A stretch of 8,252 nucleotides of DNA from an uncultured Lachnospiraceae bacterium (GTDB taxonomy: Bacteria; Bacillota; Clostridia; Lachnospirales; Lachnospiraceae): contig CAMAHO010000105.1 in the NCBI GenBank assembly GCA_945834545.1, positions 1 to 8,252 of the forward strand, given 5' to 3'. A model generated the notes under the pieces. The model did not search any database and was not told where the DNA came from. It saw nothing but the letters and a program-made list of their open reading frames with translations. Below are positions 1-6,273 of this stretch, piece by piece. How positions within the stretch are numbered: position 1 is the first letter of the stretch; each line of letters starts with the position of its first letter. The translations under genes and the position numbers were made by a program.

Positions 1-52
1 GGACCACCGGGGACACTAAAAAAGCCGGAAATTACCGTCCCCAGGACCACCC
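1..52. repeat. REP-like GGGGAC/GTCCCC module, copy 1
   Basis: This is a short intergenic repeat with GGGGAC at 9-14 and GTCCCC at 37-42 as complementary arms, enclosing an A-run and GCC. It aligns over its length with 5082-5130: both begin GGACCA, carry an AAAAAAGCC stretch, and end GTCCCCAGG followed by A/T and CCAC. The outer GGACC arms are less complementary here than in the second copy. It lies nine bases beyond the stop of the minus-strand ProX-type gene. It could help end that transcript, but no T-run follows the hairpin in the direction of transcription. The repeat may extend past the left edge of the window. Confidence 0.7.
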
Positions 53-61
53 CGACTCATC

Positions 62-610
62 CTACTCTTCGCCAGTTAGGGTAACTATAGTGTAGTCATG
101 GTGCACTTCCTTTAGGAATACTTCGAAAAGGTCGGAGATTTTGAAACGCAGACTGGAGGTGTTGATACAGGGGTGACAGCCGATATACTCCCCTTTGAGA
201 ACATCCTCGTCTACCAAAAGGTTGACCTGATTTTCCGTGTCGTTCATCAAGCCCAGGACACTGACGGAGCCGGGGGTGATATCGAGTAACCTTTCCATAT
301 ATTCGGGAGGGGCGAAGGATAACCTGGGACTGTTAATCTGATGGGAGATTTCCTTTGTCTTAAATTTCTTGTCATCTTTTATCATTAGTAGGTAAAACTT
401 CGTCTTCTGGCTGTTGCAGAGAAACAGATTTTTGCAAATGACGGCAGGAGACAGGATTTCATCAATCTCTTTGCAGGCTTCCATGGTTTCTGCTGCCTCG
501 TGGTCCACTCTTTCATAGATAATGCCCAGCTTGTCTAATATATCATAGGTTCTAATTTCCTTTTCTAAGCGCCCGGCTGTATTTGCGGGTCTTCCCAGTT
601 CTATTTTCAT
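62..610 (-). CDS. proX: ProX-type Ala-tRNA(Pro) deacylase (YbaK/ProXp-ala family)
   Basis: The 182-residue protein is a freestanding trans-editing hydrolase of the YbaK/EbsC superfamily. Known members (ProXp-ala, PrdX) remove alanine wrongly attached to tRNA-Pro in the cytoplasm. The family signature runs the length of the protein: VICKNLFL with the conserved lysine (K60) expected to act in catalysis, PGSVSVLGLMND at about 113-124, and GCHPCINTSS at about 144-153, followed by the usual end strand and helix. Length is normal for the freestanding form and there is no membrane segment. The ATG start at 610 is preceded by GAAAGG about 12 bases upstream, a rather long spacing. It is the last of three co-directional genes, 70 bases after the Nudix gene, with no clear terminator between them. 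The family assignment is firm; substrate specificity is inferred from the overall resemblance to ProX rather than YbaK. Confidence 0.9.
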   Translation of the reverse strand: MKIELGRPANTAGRLEKEIRTYDILDKLGIIYERVDHEAAETMEACKEIDEILSPAVICKNLFLCNSQKTKFYLLMIKDDKKFKTKEISHQINSPRLSFAPPEYMERLLDITPGSVSVLGLMNDTENQVNLLVDEDVLKGEYIGCHPCINTSSLRFKISDLFEVFLKEVHHDYTIVTLTGEE

Positions 611-680
611 GTTAGTACGTTGCCTTTCTCATAGTGAAGTTATTTTATCTCATATATTGGAATCTGTAGTTGGCACATAA

Positions 681-1163
681 TTACGATATGAAATTTTCAT
701 TACCGTCCAGCCTTACATCCACCAATTGATCGTTTTGATAATTGAGCTTTAAGGAGAAGAAATTTTCTCGCTCTCTAAGTAAGCGAAAGAAAATCTTGTC
801 ACCCTCCCATAAAGGCAGGGATTCCACCTTTGACTTATCCACCCAGACCAGCTCTCCTTCATCGCAGTCCTTCATAACGCCGGAAAAGCTGTCACAGGTG
901 TACAGAAAGGTGTATTCGTCTATGTCGTCAATGACAAAGGTAAGTAGACCTCGAAGCTTGGGACGGGATATGGTTAAGCCGGTCTCTTCAAGGACTTCCC
1001 GGCAGATACATTCCTCAGGGGATTCTCCGTGCTCCATATGTCCGCCTACACCGATGTATTTGTCCTTGTTTAGGTCGTTCTCCTTCTTGGTTCGGTGTAG
1101 CAAAAGGTATTGATTGTCCTTTTCTAAGTAGCACAAGGTGGTGACATGAACAGTTCCCTGCAT
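681..1163 (-). CDS. Nudix hydrolase (MutT-like)
   Basis: The 160-residue cytoplasmic protein has a complete Nudix box at residues 41-63: G41, E47, R55-E56, E59-E60, G62 and L63 all match GX5EX7REUXEEXGU. These residues bind the metal and catalyse cleavage of a nucleoside diphosphate linked to another group. The preceding YLLLHRTKK strand and the later GLLTFVIDD and GELVWVDKSKV stretches fit the MutT / 8-oxo-dGTP diphosphatase-like branch, including the usual WV after the box. About 30 residues past the core form a Lys/Asn/Asp-rich tail. Start choice is secure: AGGAGG at 1172-1177 lies eight bases before the ATG. It follows the propeller-like gene by 68 bases and precedes the ProX-type gene. 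The exact substrate cannot be read from sequence; oxidised nucleotide clean-up is a plausible role. Confidence 0.9.
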   Translation of the reverse strand: MQGTVHVTTLCYLEKDNQYLLLHRTKKENDLNKDKYIGVGGHMEHGESPEECICREVLEETGLTISRPKLRGLLTFVIDDIDEYTFLYTCDSFSGVMKDCDEGELVWVDKSKVESLPLWEGDKIFFRLLRERENFFSLKLNYQNDQLVDVRLDGNENFIS

Positions 1164-1209
1164 AATCGCGGCCTCCTGTAAATAATGGATTCGTAATTTT
1201 TTTCTTAAG

Positions 1210-1228
1210 GTATGCTATCTTGGCATAC
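1210..1228. other. Small inverted repeat between two minus-strand genes
   Basis: GTATGC (1210-1215) and GCATAC (1223-1228) form a perfect 6-bp stem with a 7-base loop, a few bases past the stop of the propeller-like gene. On the minus strand the hairpin is followed by an A-rich run, not a T-run, so it does not look like an intrinsic terminator for that gene. It could be an RNA processing hairpin or a protein site in front of the Nudix gene, or it may have no role. Confidence 0.3.
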
Positions 1229-1231
1229 GTA

Positions 1232-2251
1232 CTAATTCGCCGTTAAATCCGTCGCATAGCACCATTTTGCCGAGGTAAATTTGCCAAAGATATATTTGTT
1301 GGAGGCAGATTCACACATGGTAACCAATCTGTCTTTAACAAACACGATTTCCTCTGACATAGGAGGAAATTTTATATCCCTGAGGAGGTTGGAGGAATCC
1401 ATATAGGAGACCGGTAAATCCTGATTCATAAAGGATATGGTGTCCGCACCTGCATTCCCCAAATCATATTCCAAGATATGAGAAAAGGGCGTTGCGTAGG
1501 AGGTGGAGCAGTACAGTTTCCCGTCTGAAAAGGCCACACCCTGAACTTGATCGGGAAGGGAATAAGCGGCCTTTGGAACGGGCTTGATTCCATAGAGGGA
1601 ATCTTCATCCTCTGAAAGCTCGTAAATTAGGGCAAGAGCCTGGTTCCTATCTCCGGCGGGAGTGGTCAGCTTATGGTTTTCGGGGGTGGGATAATTGGCT
1701 TCTCTGTAGAATTCACCCACAACCAGCTCATTGTCATGCTTGGTAAGCCATGCGACACCCACATAGTCCTCATTTTCGCCCATGGTTGAGAAGGTGCCTA
1801 TATAGGGTACATTGGAGTGATCGGATACCGTTTCAACTGTTGAGCGGTCATAAATACACAAGCCCTTTCCTGAGGCAATATAGATATATTTTCCGTTTAC
1901 CTCAATTCCACCACAATGACCGGTATAGGGCTGTAAATCCTTTGTGTACTGATATACCGTCTGGATGCAGTCGCCGGTACTCTCCTCCACAATGTAGATG
2001 GGAGAGGCCGAGCCATCCTTCATATATCCTGTAACATAATACTTACCGTCCTCATACGCCAGGCCCTGTGCAATAAAGCCGTCCTTGAGCCCGGGAATCA
2101 GAAAGGCCTTTTCGGAAGTCTTGTAATAAGAGGACACCGGAAAGCGGAAGTAGAAGCGCACTCCTAAGAGCAGTACAGCAATGAACAGGAAGAGTATGCT
2201 TCCTATCCTTAATAGAATTTTCGGTAATTTCTTTTGTTTTCTATTTTCCAT
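1232..2251 (-). CDS. Membrane-anchored propeller-like protein of unknown function
   Basis: I do not recognise this 339-residue protein as a named family. Its N-terminus is strongly basic (KQKK, residues 5-8) and is followed by one hydrophobic segment at about 16-35 with no cleavage site or lipobox, so it should be a signal anchor with the rest outside the cell. The outer part is rich in short strands separated by turns of the form DGKYYVTGY, NGKYIYIASG, DNELVVGEF and DGKLYCSTS. That pattern, with repeated glycine and aromatic residues, suggests a beta-propeller fold of the NHL/YncE kind. Cysteines at 95, 113 and 132 fall in the first half. The ATG at 2251 has AGAGGTG about five bases upstream. 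It is first of the three minus-strand genes and has its own likely promoter at 2278-2307. The fold is inference; a binding, scaffold or sensing role is possible. Confidence 0.8.
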   Translation of the reverse strand: MENRKQKKLPKILLRIGSILFLFIAVLLLGVRFYFRFPVSSYYKTSEKAFLIPGLKDGFIAQGLAYEDGKYYVTGYMKDGSASPIYIVEESTGDCIQTVYQYTKDLQPYTGHCGGIEVNGKYIYIASGKGLCIYDRSTVETVSDHSNVPYIGTFSTMGENEDYVGVAWLTKHDNELVVGEFYREANYPTPENHKLTTPAGDRNQALALIYELSEDEDSLYGIKPVPKAAYSLPDQVQGVAFSDGKLYCSTSYATPFSHILEYDLGNAGADTISFMNQDLPVSYMDSSNLLRDIKFPPMSEEIVFVKDRLVTMCESASNKYIFGKFTSAKWCYATDLTAN

Positions 2252-2277
2252 AAGACACCTCTTATCGTTTTTGTATC

Positions 2278-2307
2278 ATTATACTCTACAACGGCAAGAG
2301 ATAGCAA
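2278..2307 (-). promoter_or_regulatory. Probable sigma-A promoter of the 1232-2251 gene
   Basis: On the minus strand, TTGCTA (plus-strand 2302-2307) and a perfect TATAAT (2278-2283) are 18 bases apart and lie about 27-56 bases upstream of the start codon. The -35 box ends four bases from the left end of the 331-bp palindromic element. Confidence 0.7.
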
Positions 2308-2310
2308 GGG

Positions 2311-2641
2311 TGCATCATTAGGGACGGAGTTTTTTGCTGCTCTTATCTGTCCCCATTGTTGCTGTTTCTGCGAAATTTATATTAAAATACTCTCATTTCG
2401 AATTTGTGTGCCTGCTAGGGCTTTGTATATTTATATGCAGACGCGCTTTCGCTCTAATCGCACCGTAGCGGTACGTAAGCGAGCAAAATACGCTCGCTAA
2501 GAACCGACGGTGCTACAAGGTCTGCATACAAACATACAAAGCCCTAGCAGGCACACAAATCCGAAATGGAATGAAATATCACAGAAACAGTAACAATGGG
2601 GACAGATAAGAGCAGCAAAAAACTCCGTCCCTAATGATGCA
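2311..2641. mobile_element. 331-bp palindromic MITE/REPIN-like element
   Basis: The element starts TGCATCATTA and ends with its reverse complement. The outer 60 bases at each end (2311-2370 and 2582-2641) are inverted copies with one mismatch. After about 25 diverged bases, a second pair of inverted arms (2396-2442 and 2520-2566) matches at 44 of 47 positions. The centre is a nested hairpin: GCACCGT (2460-2466) with ACGGTGC (2507-2513), and AGCGAGC (2478-2484) with GCTCGCT (2492-2498). Inside each end is a 35-bp GGGAC...GTCCC module (2320-2354 and 2598-2632) related to the short repeats at 1-52 and 5082-5130. It encodes no convincing protein. No target-site duplication is visible. The layout of two inverted REP-type units around a palindromic core resembles a REPIN or a non-autonomous MITE. 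Movement by a transposase in trans is inference. Confidence 0.85.
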
Positions 2642-2654
2642 AACGAAAGAAATA

Positions 2655-2663
2655 TGCTATAAT
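2655..2663 (+). promoter_or_regulatory. Extended -10 promoter of the GH31 gene
   Basis: TGCTATAAT gives a perfect TATAAT (2658-2663) preceded by the TGn extended -10 motif. The sequence 17-18 bases upstream (ATGATG/TGATGC, about 2634-2640) is a poor -35 and falls inside the end of the palindromic element, so activity probably relies on the extended -10. It lies 58 bases before the GH31 start codon. Confidence 0.65.
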
Positions 2664-2666
2664 ATA

Positions 2667-2680
2667 CGAAATTCATTTCG
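2667..2680. promoter_or_regulatory. Possible operator palindrome at the GH31 transcription start
   Basis: CGAAAT and ATTTCG form a perfect inverted repeat around a 2-base centre. It begins four bases after the -10 box and so covers the expected transcription start. The position suits a repressor, but no regulator gene lies beside it and the site is short enough to arise by chance. Confidence 0.35.
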
Positions 2681-2720
2681 ACAAAAGCTACTTCAACAAA
2701 TGTTAATAGGAGGGAAAACG

Positions 2721-5078
2721 ATGTTATACGCAGCGCCTTTTGTATCAAGAAAAATCGACACTGTAAAAAAGAGAGATACAGAGAGTATTCTTTCATCACA
2801 AGCCGGAAAAATCAGGCTTATGCCAATAAATGACAACTGTGTCAGGATAACCTATACAGAGAGAGCGGACTTCGTTGAGGAGGATAAGCCGGGAGTGAAT
2901 CGCCATCCGGAAGAGGTGCGCTATGAGCTTAAGGAGTCAGAGAAGGAAATTTGGGTTGGGCTTAAGGGAATGGAGCTGTGCATCAATAGAGATACCGGTG
3001 CAATTGCGTATTATCGAGTACAGGAAGGGGAAAAGAGGTTTCTTTTTCGCGAGAATCCCAAGCATCCCAGAGAGGTAGAGGAGTTTACGAGTTACCAATT
3101 AGCAGGGGATGAGCAGGTCAAGGTAGAGAAGGTGGAGACGGTGGATGGTGTAAAGGATATGGTCAGAGAAGCCACCAGAATCCCCTCAGATACGCTATAT
3201 CACACACGACTATATATCGATTTTTCAGAAGAGGAGGGCATCTACGGCTTCGGTCAGCAAGAGGAAGGTTTTTTGAATCTCCGAGGGAAGACGGTGTATG
3301 TTCACCAGGCAAACCGCAAGATTGCTATGCCTATGTTGATTTCTTCTTTGGGATATGGGATTCTTATGGATACCTATAGTCCTATGATATTTAATGACAG
3401 TAGTGTCAGTACATATTTATATACCGAGGCAGATAAGGAATTGGATTACTATGTTATGGTTGGAGAGAATCCAAATCAGGTGGTAAAGCAGTATCGTCAA
3501 TTAACCGGGAAAGCCGCCCTGCTTCCCAAGTGGGCTTTTGGATACCTGCAGTCACAGGAGCGATATGAAACGGAAGAGGAGCTATTGCAGATTGCTGGCA
3601 AGTATCGGGAAAGGCACTTAGGCCTGGATTGTCTGATTTTGGACTGGTGTTCCTGGGAGGACAACCAGTGGGGACAGAAATCCTTTGACCCTAAGCGTTT
3701 TCCCAATCCGACACAGATGATTCAGAAACTGCATGAGAAGGATGTCCATTTTATGATGTCCATTTGGCCTAATATGGCAGAAGGAACCGTAAATCATGAG
3801 CAGATGCAGCATATTCACGGTTTTCTGGCTGCCAGTGATGTGTATAATGCCCTTTCAGCAGAGGCAAGGGAATTGTATTGGAAACAGGTTAAGGAAAAAC
3901 TCTTTTGTCATGGGGTAGATGCCTGGTGGTGCGATTCCAGTGAACCCCTGACAATCGAATGGACTCATAAAAACCGTATGGAGCCGGGCACCTTGTTTTC
4001 TGAGTATCAGAAGGAACTGGCAGATCATATGCCTGCCGCGTTTACCAATGCCTTTCCGCTTTATCATGCCAGAACCCTGTATGAAGGGCAGAGAAAGGAG
4101 ACGGAAGAGAAGCGTGTCTGCAATCTGACCAGAAGTGCTTATACCGGTCAGCAGAGGTACGGCACCATTCTTTGGTCGGGAGATACCGCTGCCTCTTGGG
4201 ATACTCTTCGCAGTCAGATTGCTGAGGGCCTGAATTTGGTTTCCTCCGGTCTTCCCTATTGGACAGTGGACATCGGTGCTTTCTTTGTCAAGAAGAGCAA
4301 TTTCTGGTATTGGGATGGGGAATATCAGGATACCACTAAGGATGCCGGGTACAGGGAGCTTTATACCAGATGGTTTCAATGGGCAGCTTTTTTGCCGGTA
4401 TTTCGCGCACACGGCACGGACTGCCGGCGGGAAATGTGGGAGTTTGAAGCCTTAGAGGATGGCTGCTATGATGCTATGGTACAGGCGAATCAGCTGCGCT
4501 ATCAGCTCATGCCGCTTATCTATTCCCAAGCCGGAAAGGTGTGGCTTGAGGATGCGATGATGATGAAACCTTTGGTATTTGATTACCCTTCTGACACCAA
4601 TGTCCTGGATCTGAGGGATGAGTATCTGTTCTGTGAATCCATTTTGGTCTGTCCTGTGACCGAGCCTATGTATTACGGACCCGGAAATGAAAAGCTTTCC
4701 ACACAGAATTATACAAGGAAGGTGTATTTGCCGGAAGGAAATGGCTGGTATGATTTTTGGAGCAATTCCTATTATGAAGGAGGGCAGTGGATAGAGGCAG
4801 CAGCCCCTATTGAAAGAATCCCTTTGTTTGTAAAGGAGGGTAGCATTCTTCCTATGGGAGCTGTGACAGAGCATGTAGTCAGCCGGGAGGAGCTTACCTA
4901 TAGAGTCTATGATGGAAAGGACTGCTCCTACTCCTTGTACCAGGATGCCGGAGATGGATATGGGTACGAGAAAGGAGAATATGAGCTGCAGACTCTTTTC
5001 TGGGACAGTTTTAGAAAAACGCTTACGGATGGAAAAGGAAATGTATTAGAGGCAGAGGTGATTGGGCGTGAAAGATAG
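2721..5078 (+). CDS. GH31 family alpha-glycosidase (alpha-glucosidase/alpha-xylosidase type)
   Basis: The protein is a 785-residue retaining glycoside hydrolase of family GH31. From the N-terminus come a beta-sandwich region with YGFGQ at about residues 175-179, a TIM barrel from about 260, and a C-terminal beta region with a DUF5110-like end (LTYRVYDG...YSLYQDAGDGYGY). Barrel landmarks are LILDWCSW (D308), WWCDSSEP with the predicted nucleophile D405, WSGD with the predicted acid/base D488, GLPYWTVDIG, and FRAHGTD (R562, H564) at the substrate pocket. No signal peptide is present, so it should act in the cytoplasm on imported oligosaccharides. I chose ATG 2721 because AGGAGGG lies at 2708-2714; the open frame continues 29 codons upstream into the repeat element, but those codons have no ribosome site. 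No sugar transporter or sugar regulator sits next to it. The family is certain; glucoside versus xyloside preference cannot be decided here. Confidence 0.95.
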   Translation: MLYAAPFVSRKIDTVKKRDTESILSSQAGKIRLMPINDNCVRITYTERADFVEEDKPGVNRHPEEVRYELKESEKEIWVGLKGMELCINRDTGAIAYYRVQEGEKRFLFRENPKHPREVEEFTSYQLAGDEQVKVEKVETVDGVKDMVREATRIPSDTLYHTRLYIDFSEEEGIYGFGQQEEGFLNLRGKTVYVHQANRKIAMPMLISSLGYGILMDTYSPMIFNDSSVSTYLYTEADKELDYYVMVGENPNQVVKQYRQLTGKAALLPKWAFGYLQSQERYETEEELLQIAGKYRERHLGLDCLILDWCSWEDNQWGQKSFDPKRFPNPTQMIQKLHEKDVHFMMSIWPNMAEGTVNHEQMQHIHGFLAASDVYNALSAEARELYWKQVKEKLFCHGVDAWWCDSSEPLTIEWTHKNRMEPGTLFSEYQKELADHMPAAFTNAFPLYHARTLYEGQRKETEEKRVCNLTRSAYTGQQRYGTILWSGDTAASWDTLRSQIAEGLNLVSSGLPYWTVDIGAFFVKKSNFWYWDGEYQDTTKDAGYRELYTRWFQWAAFLPVFRAHGTDCRREMWEFEALEDGCYDAMVQANQLRYQLMPLIYSQAGKVWLEDAMMMKPLVFDYPSDTNVLDLRDEYLFCESILVCPVTEPMYYGPGNEKLSTQNYTRKVYLPEGNGWYDFWSNSYYEGGQWIEAAAPIERIPLFVKEGSILPMGAVTEHVVSREELTYRVYDGKDCSYSLYQDAGDGYGYEKGEYELQTLFWDSFRKTLTDGKGNVLEAEVIGRER

Positions 5079-5081
5079 GGT

Positions 5082-5130
5082 TGGACCAGGGGGACAATAA
5101 AAAAGCCATTTTTTAGCGTCCCCAGGTCCA
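5082..5130. repeat. REP-like GGGGAC/GTCCCC module, copy 2
   Basis: This is a strong hairpin three bases after the GH31 stop. TGGACC (5082-5087) pairs with GGTCCA (5125-5130), GGGGAC (5090-5095) pairs with GTCCCC (5118-5123), and inside them TAAAAAA (5098-5104) pairs with TTTTTTA (5109-5115) around GCCA. It is a homologue of the repeat at 1-52 and shares the 34-bp core of the modules at the ends of the 331-bp element. It may protect or end the GH31 mRNA, although no T-run follows it. It ends three bases before the -35 box of the next promoter. Confidence 0.8.
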
Positions 5131-5133
5131 CTC

Positions 5134-5161
5134 TTGACAATCGGCCGAAATGTGATATAGT
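5134..5161 (+). promoter_or_regulatory. Strong promoter of the metal-exporter cluster
   Basis: A perfect TTGACA (5134-5139) is followed after 16 bases by TATAGT (5156-5161). Transcription should start near 5168, about 46 bases before the exporter start codon and inside the palindrome at 5161-5195. Confidence 0.8.
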
Positions 5162-5195
5162 TCTAAATGCAAATGCGAATCATTTGCATTTAGAA
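5161..5195. promoter_or_regulatory. Fur-box-like operator palindrome
   Basis: A perfect 15-bp inverted repeat (5161-5175 with 5181-5195, 5-base centre) overlaps the last base of the -10 box and the expected transcription start. Its core AATGCGAATCATT matches the AATGATAATCATT core of the classical Fur box at 11 of 13 positions. A hairpin followed by CTTTTTT could be taken for a terminator, but transcription from the promoter at 5134 would begin within the left arm, so the RNA would carry only part of the stem. A DNA operator for a Fur-family repressor fits better, and such a regulator is encoded at 6274-6693. Confidence 0.7.
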
Positions 5196-5213
5196 CTTTT
5201 TTGTGAGGTATGT

Positions 5214-6074
5214 ATGGATTTTATTTTGGATATTTTGTTAGATACCATATTGGACACGGCGAAACTGGTGCCTTTTCTTTTGTTGACCTTCTTTTTGATG
5301 GCTTTATTGGAGAAGAAAGCAGGGACAAAGGTGAATGATACCTTATCCAGAGCCGGCAGGATGGGTCCGGTGGTAGGCGGTTTGTTAGGTATGATTCCGC
5401 AATGTGGCTTTTCTGCTGCAGCTTCCAGCTTTTATGCAGGTCGCGTGATTTCCGTGGGAACGCTGATTGCAGTTTATCTGTCCACCTCAGACGAGATGCT
5501 GCCCATATTGATTTCCTGTCAGGCGCCTGTCACTCTCATGCTAAAGCTGTTGCTGTTAAAGGCCGGTATCGGTATTTTCGTAGGGCTTATTTTGGATTGT
5601 TTCTTTATCCCCAAAAAGAGCATGCGCCGCAGTAGAGTGAATATACAATGCCAAAGCGGCTTCTGTGCCTGCAGGCAGGGTGTGGTGAAATCCACCCTAT
5701 GGCATACCTTTCAGGTGGTTGGCTATATTTTCCTCTTTAGCCTTGCCCTTGGATTTTTATTGCACTATGTCAGCTTGGAGACCATAGCAACCTTTATGGG
5801 AGACAGAGTCATTCTGGGACCCTTGGTTGCGGCGGCTGTAGGACTGATACCAAACTGTGCCTCTTCCGTGGTATTGACAACCATGTACTTAGAGGGTGCA
5901 TTGGGTTTGGGAGCTATGCTTGCCGGATTATTGACCAATGCCGGAGTGGGTGTTTTGGTGTTGTTTCGTGTGAATCAGAACCGCAGGAAGGAGAATCTTT
6001 ACATCTTGGGAGGGCTTTACGGAATCGGTGTGGTGTCCGGAGTGATTATGAATCTTATCTCGGGTATGCTGTAA
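5214..6074 (+). CDS. Putative heavy-metal exporter, ArsP_2/PF11449-like (possibly manganese)
   Basis: The 286-residue integral membrane protein resembles the family described as 10-TM heavy-metal exporters (ArsP_2), some members of which are annotated as putative manganese transporters. Several hydrophobic segments are visible, and the two halves share an internal repeat: GLLGMIPQCGFSAAAS (57-72) and AVGLIPNCASSVVL (208-221), each followed by a glycine-rich helix and then STSDE or LLTNAG. The P-Q/N-C residues (62-64 and 213-215) are likely in the transport path. A loop between the halves carries C146, C151 and C153, possible metal ligands. The frame stays open up to a TTG at 5184 inside the operator palindrome; ATG 5214 is preferred because GAGG lies five bases upstream. 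It is first in its transcription unit, under a Fur-box-like site. Family confidence is good; the metal exported is unknown. Confidence 0.8.
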   Translation: MDFILDILLDTILDTAKLVPFLLLTFFLMALLEKKAGTKVNDTLSRAGRMGPVVGGLLGMIPQCGFSAAASSFYAGRVISVGTLIAVYLSTSDEMLPILISCQAPVTLMLKLLLLKAGIGIFVGLILDCFFIPKKSMRRSRVNIQCQSGFCACRQGVVKSTLWHTFQVVGYIFLFSLALGFLLHYVSLETIATFMGDRVILGPLVAAAVGLIPNCASSVVLTTMYLEGALGLGAMLAGLLTNAGVGVLVLFRVNQNRRKENLYILGGLYGIGVVSGVIMNLISGML

Positions 6075-6095
6075 GGTTGCTCCCATATCGGGACT

Positions 6096-6155
6096 GTGAG
6101 CCTGCCACGGATTTGTATATTTTTGTATGCAGACATACATTCGCTGGAATCGCAT
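6096..6155 (+). repeat. Degenerate fragment of the 331-bp element core
   Basis: This stretch follows the left inner arm of the large element (from about 2406 to 2461) closely: GTGAGCCTGC, then TTTGTATATTT, TATGCAGAC, TTCGCT and AATCGCA occur in the same order with small substitutions and one or two indels. The GGGAC terminal modules are not visible on either side. Some A-rich similarity to the other arm (GAAATGAAACAGAAA near 6220) may be the remains of the right half. The 199-base gap between the exporter and the Fur gene contains this relic and no convincing terminator or promoter, so the two genes may be co-transcribed. Confidence 0.6.
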
Positions 6156-6273
6156 ACACACAGGTTAGCATATAAATTCAAATTCGTGATGGCATATCAT
6201 TTCGGTAGGAAAGCAAGTTGAAATGAAACAGAAAATATGTATTTGAGATTTTGGCTTTGATAGAGGACAAGCT

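Noticed and set aside
742..1113. Plus-strand frame of 123 codons opposite the Nudix gene
   Set aside because: The minus strand carries an intact Nudix box and an AGGAGG ribosome site; the plus frame is Ser/Arg-rich with no ribosome site or family resemblance.
2634..2720. Upstream start for the GH31 gene at 2634
   Set aside because: These codons would include the promoter -10 box and the end of the repeat element. A strong AGGAGGG sits before ATG 2721.
2234..2799. Two open frames crossing the palindromic element (2234-2500 plus, 2497-2799 minus)
   Set aside because: Both are mostly repeat sequence, and the repeated arm gives the same peptide in each. They have no ribosome sites, and the second runs into the GH31 gene.
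3855..4412. Long antisense open frame (185 codons) within the GH31 gene
   Set aside because: It lies fully inside a well-supported GH31 catalytic domain, has no recognisable domain and looks like a codon-bias shadow. The same applies to 4452-4874 and other antisense frames in this gene.
5161..5202. Palindrome plus T-run read as a terminator or attenuator
   Set aside because: The promoter at 5134 would start transcription near 5168, inside the left arm, so the RNA could not form the whole stem. A terminator for GH31 read-through remains possible as a second role.
5184..5213. TTG start for the exporter at 5184
   Set aside because: It lies in the operator palindrome with no ribosome site; ATG 5214 has GAGG at a suitable distance.
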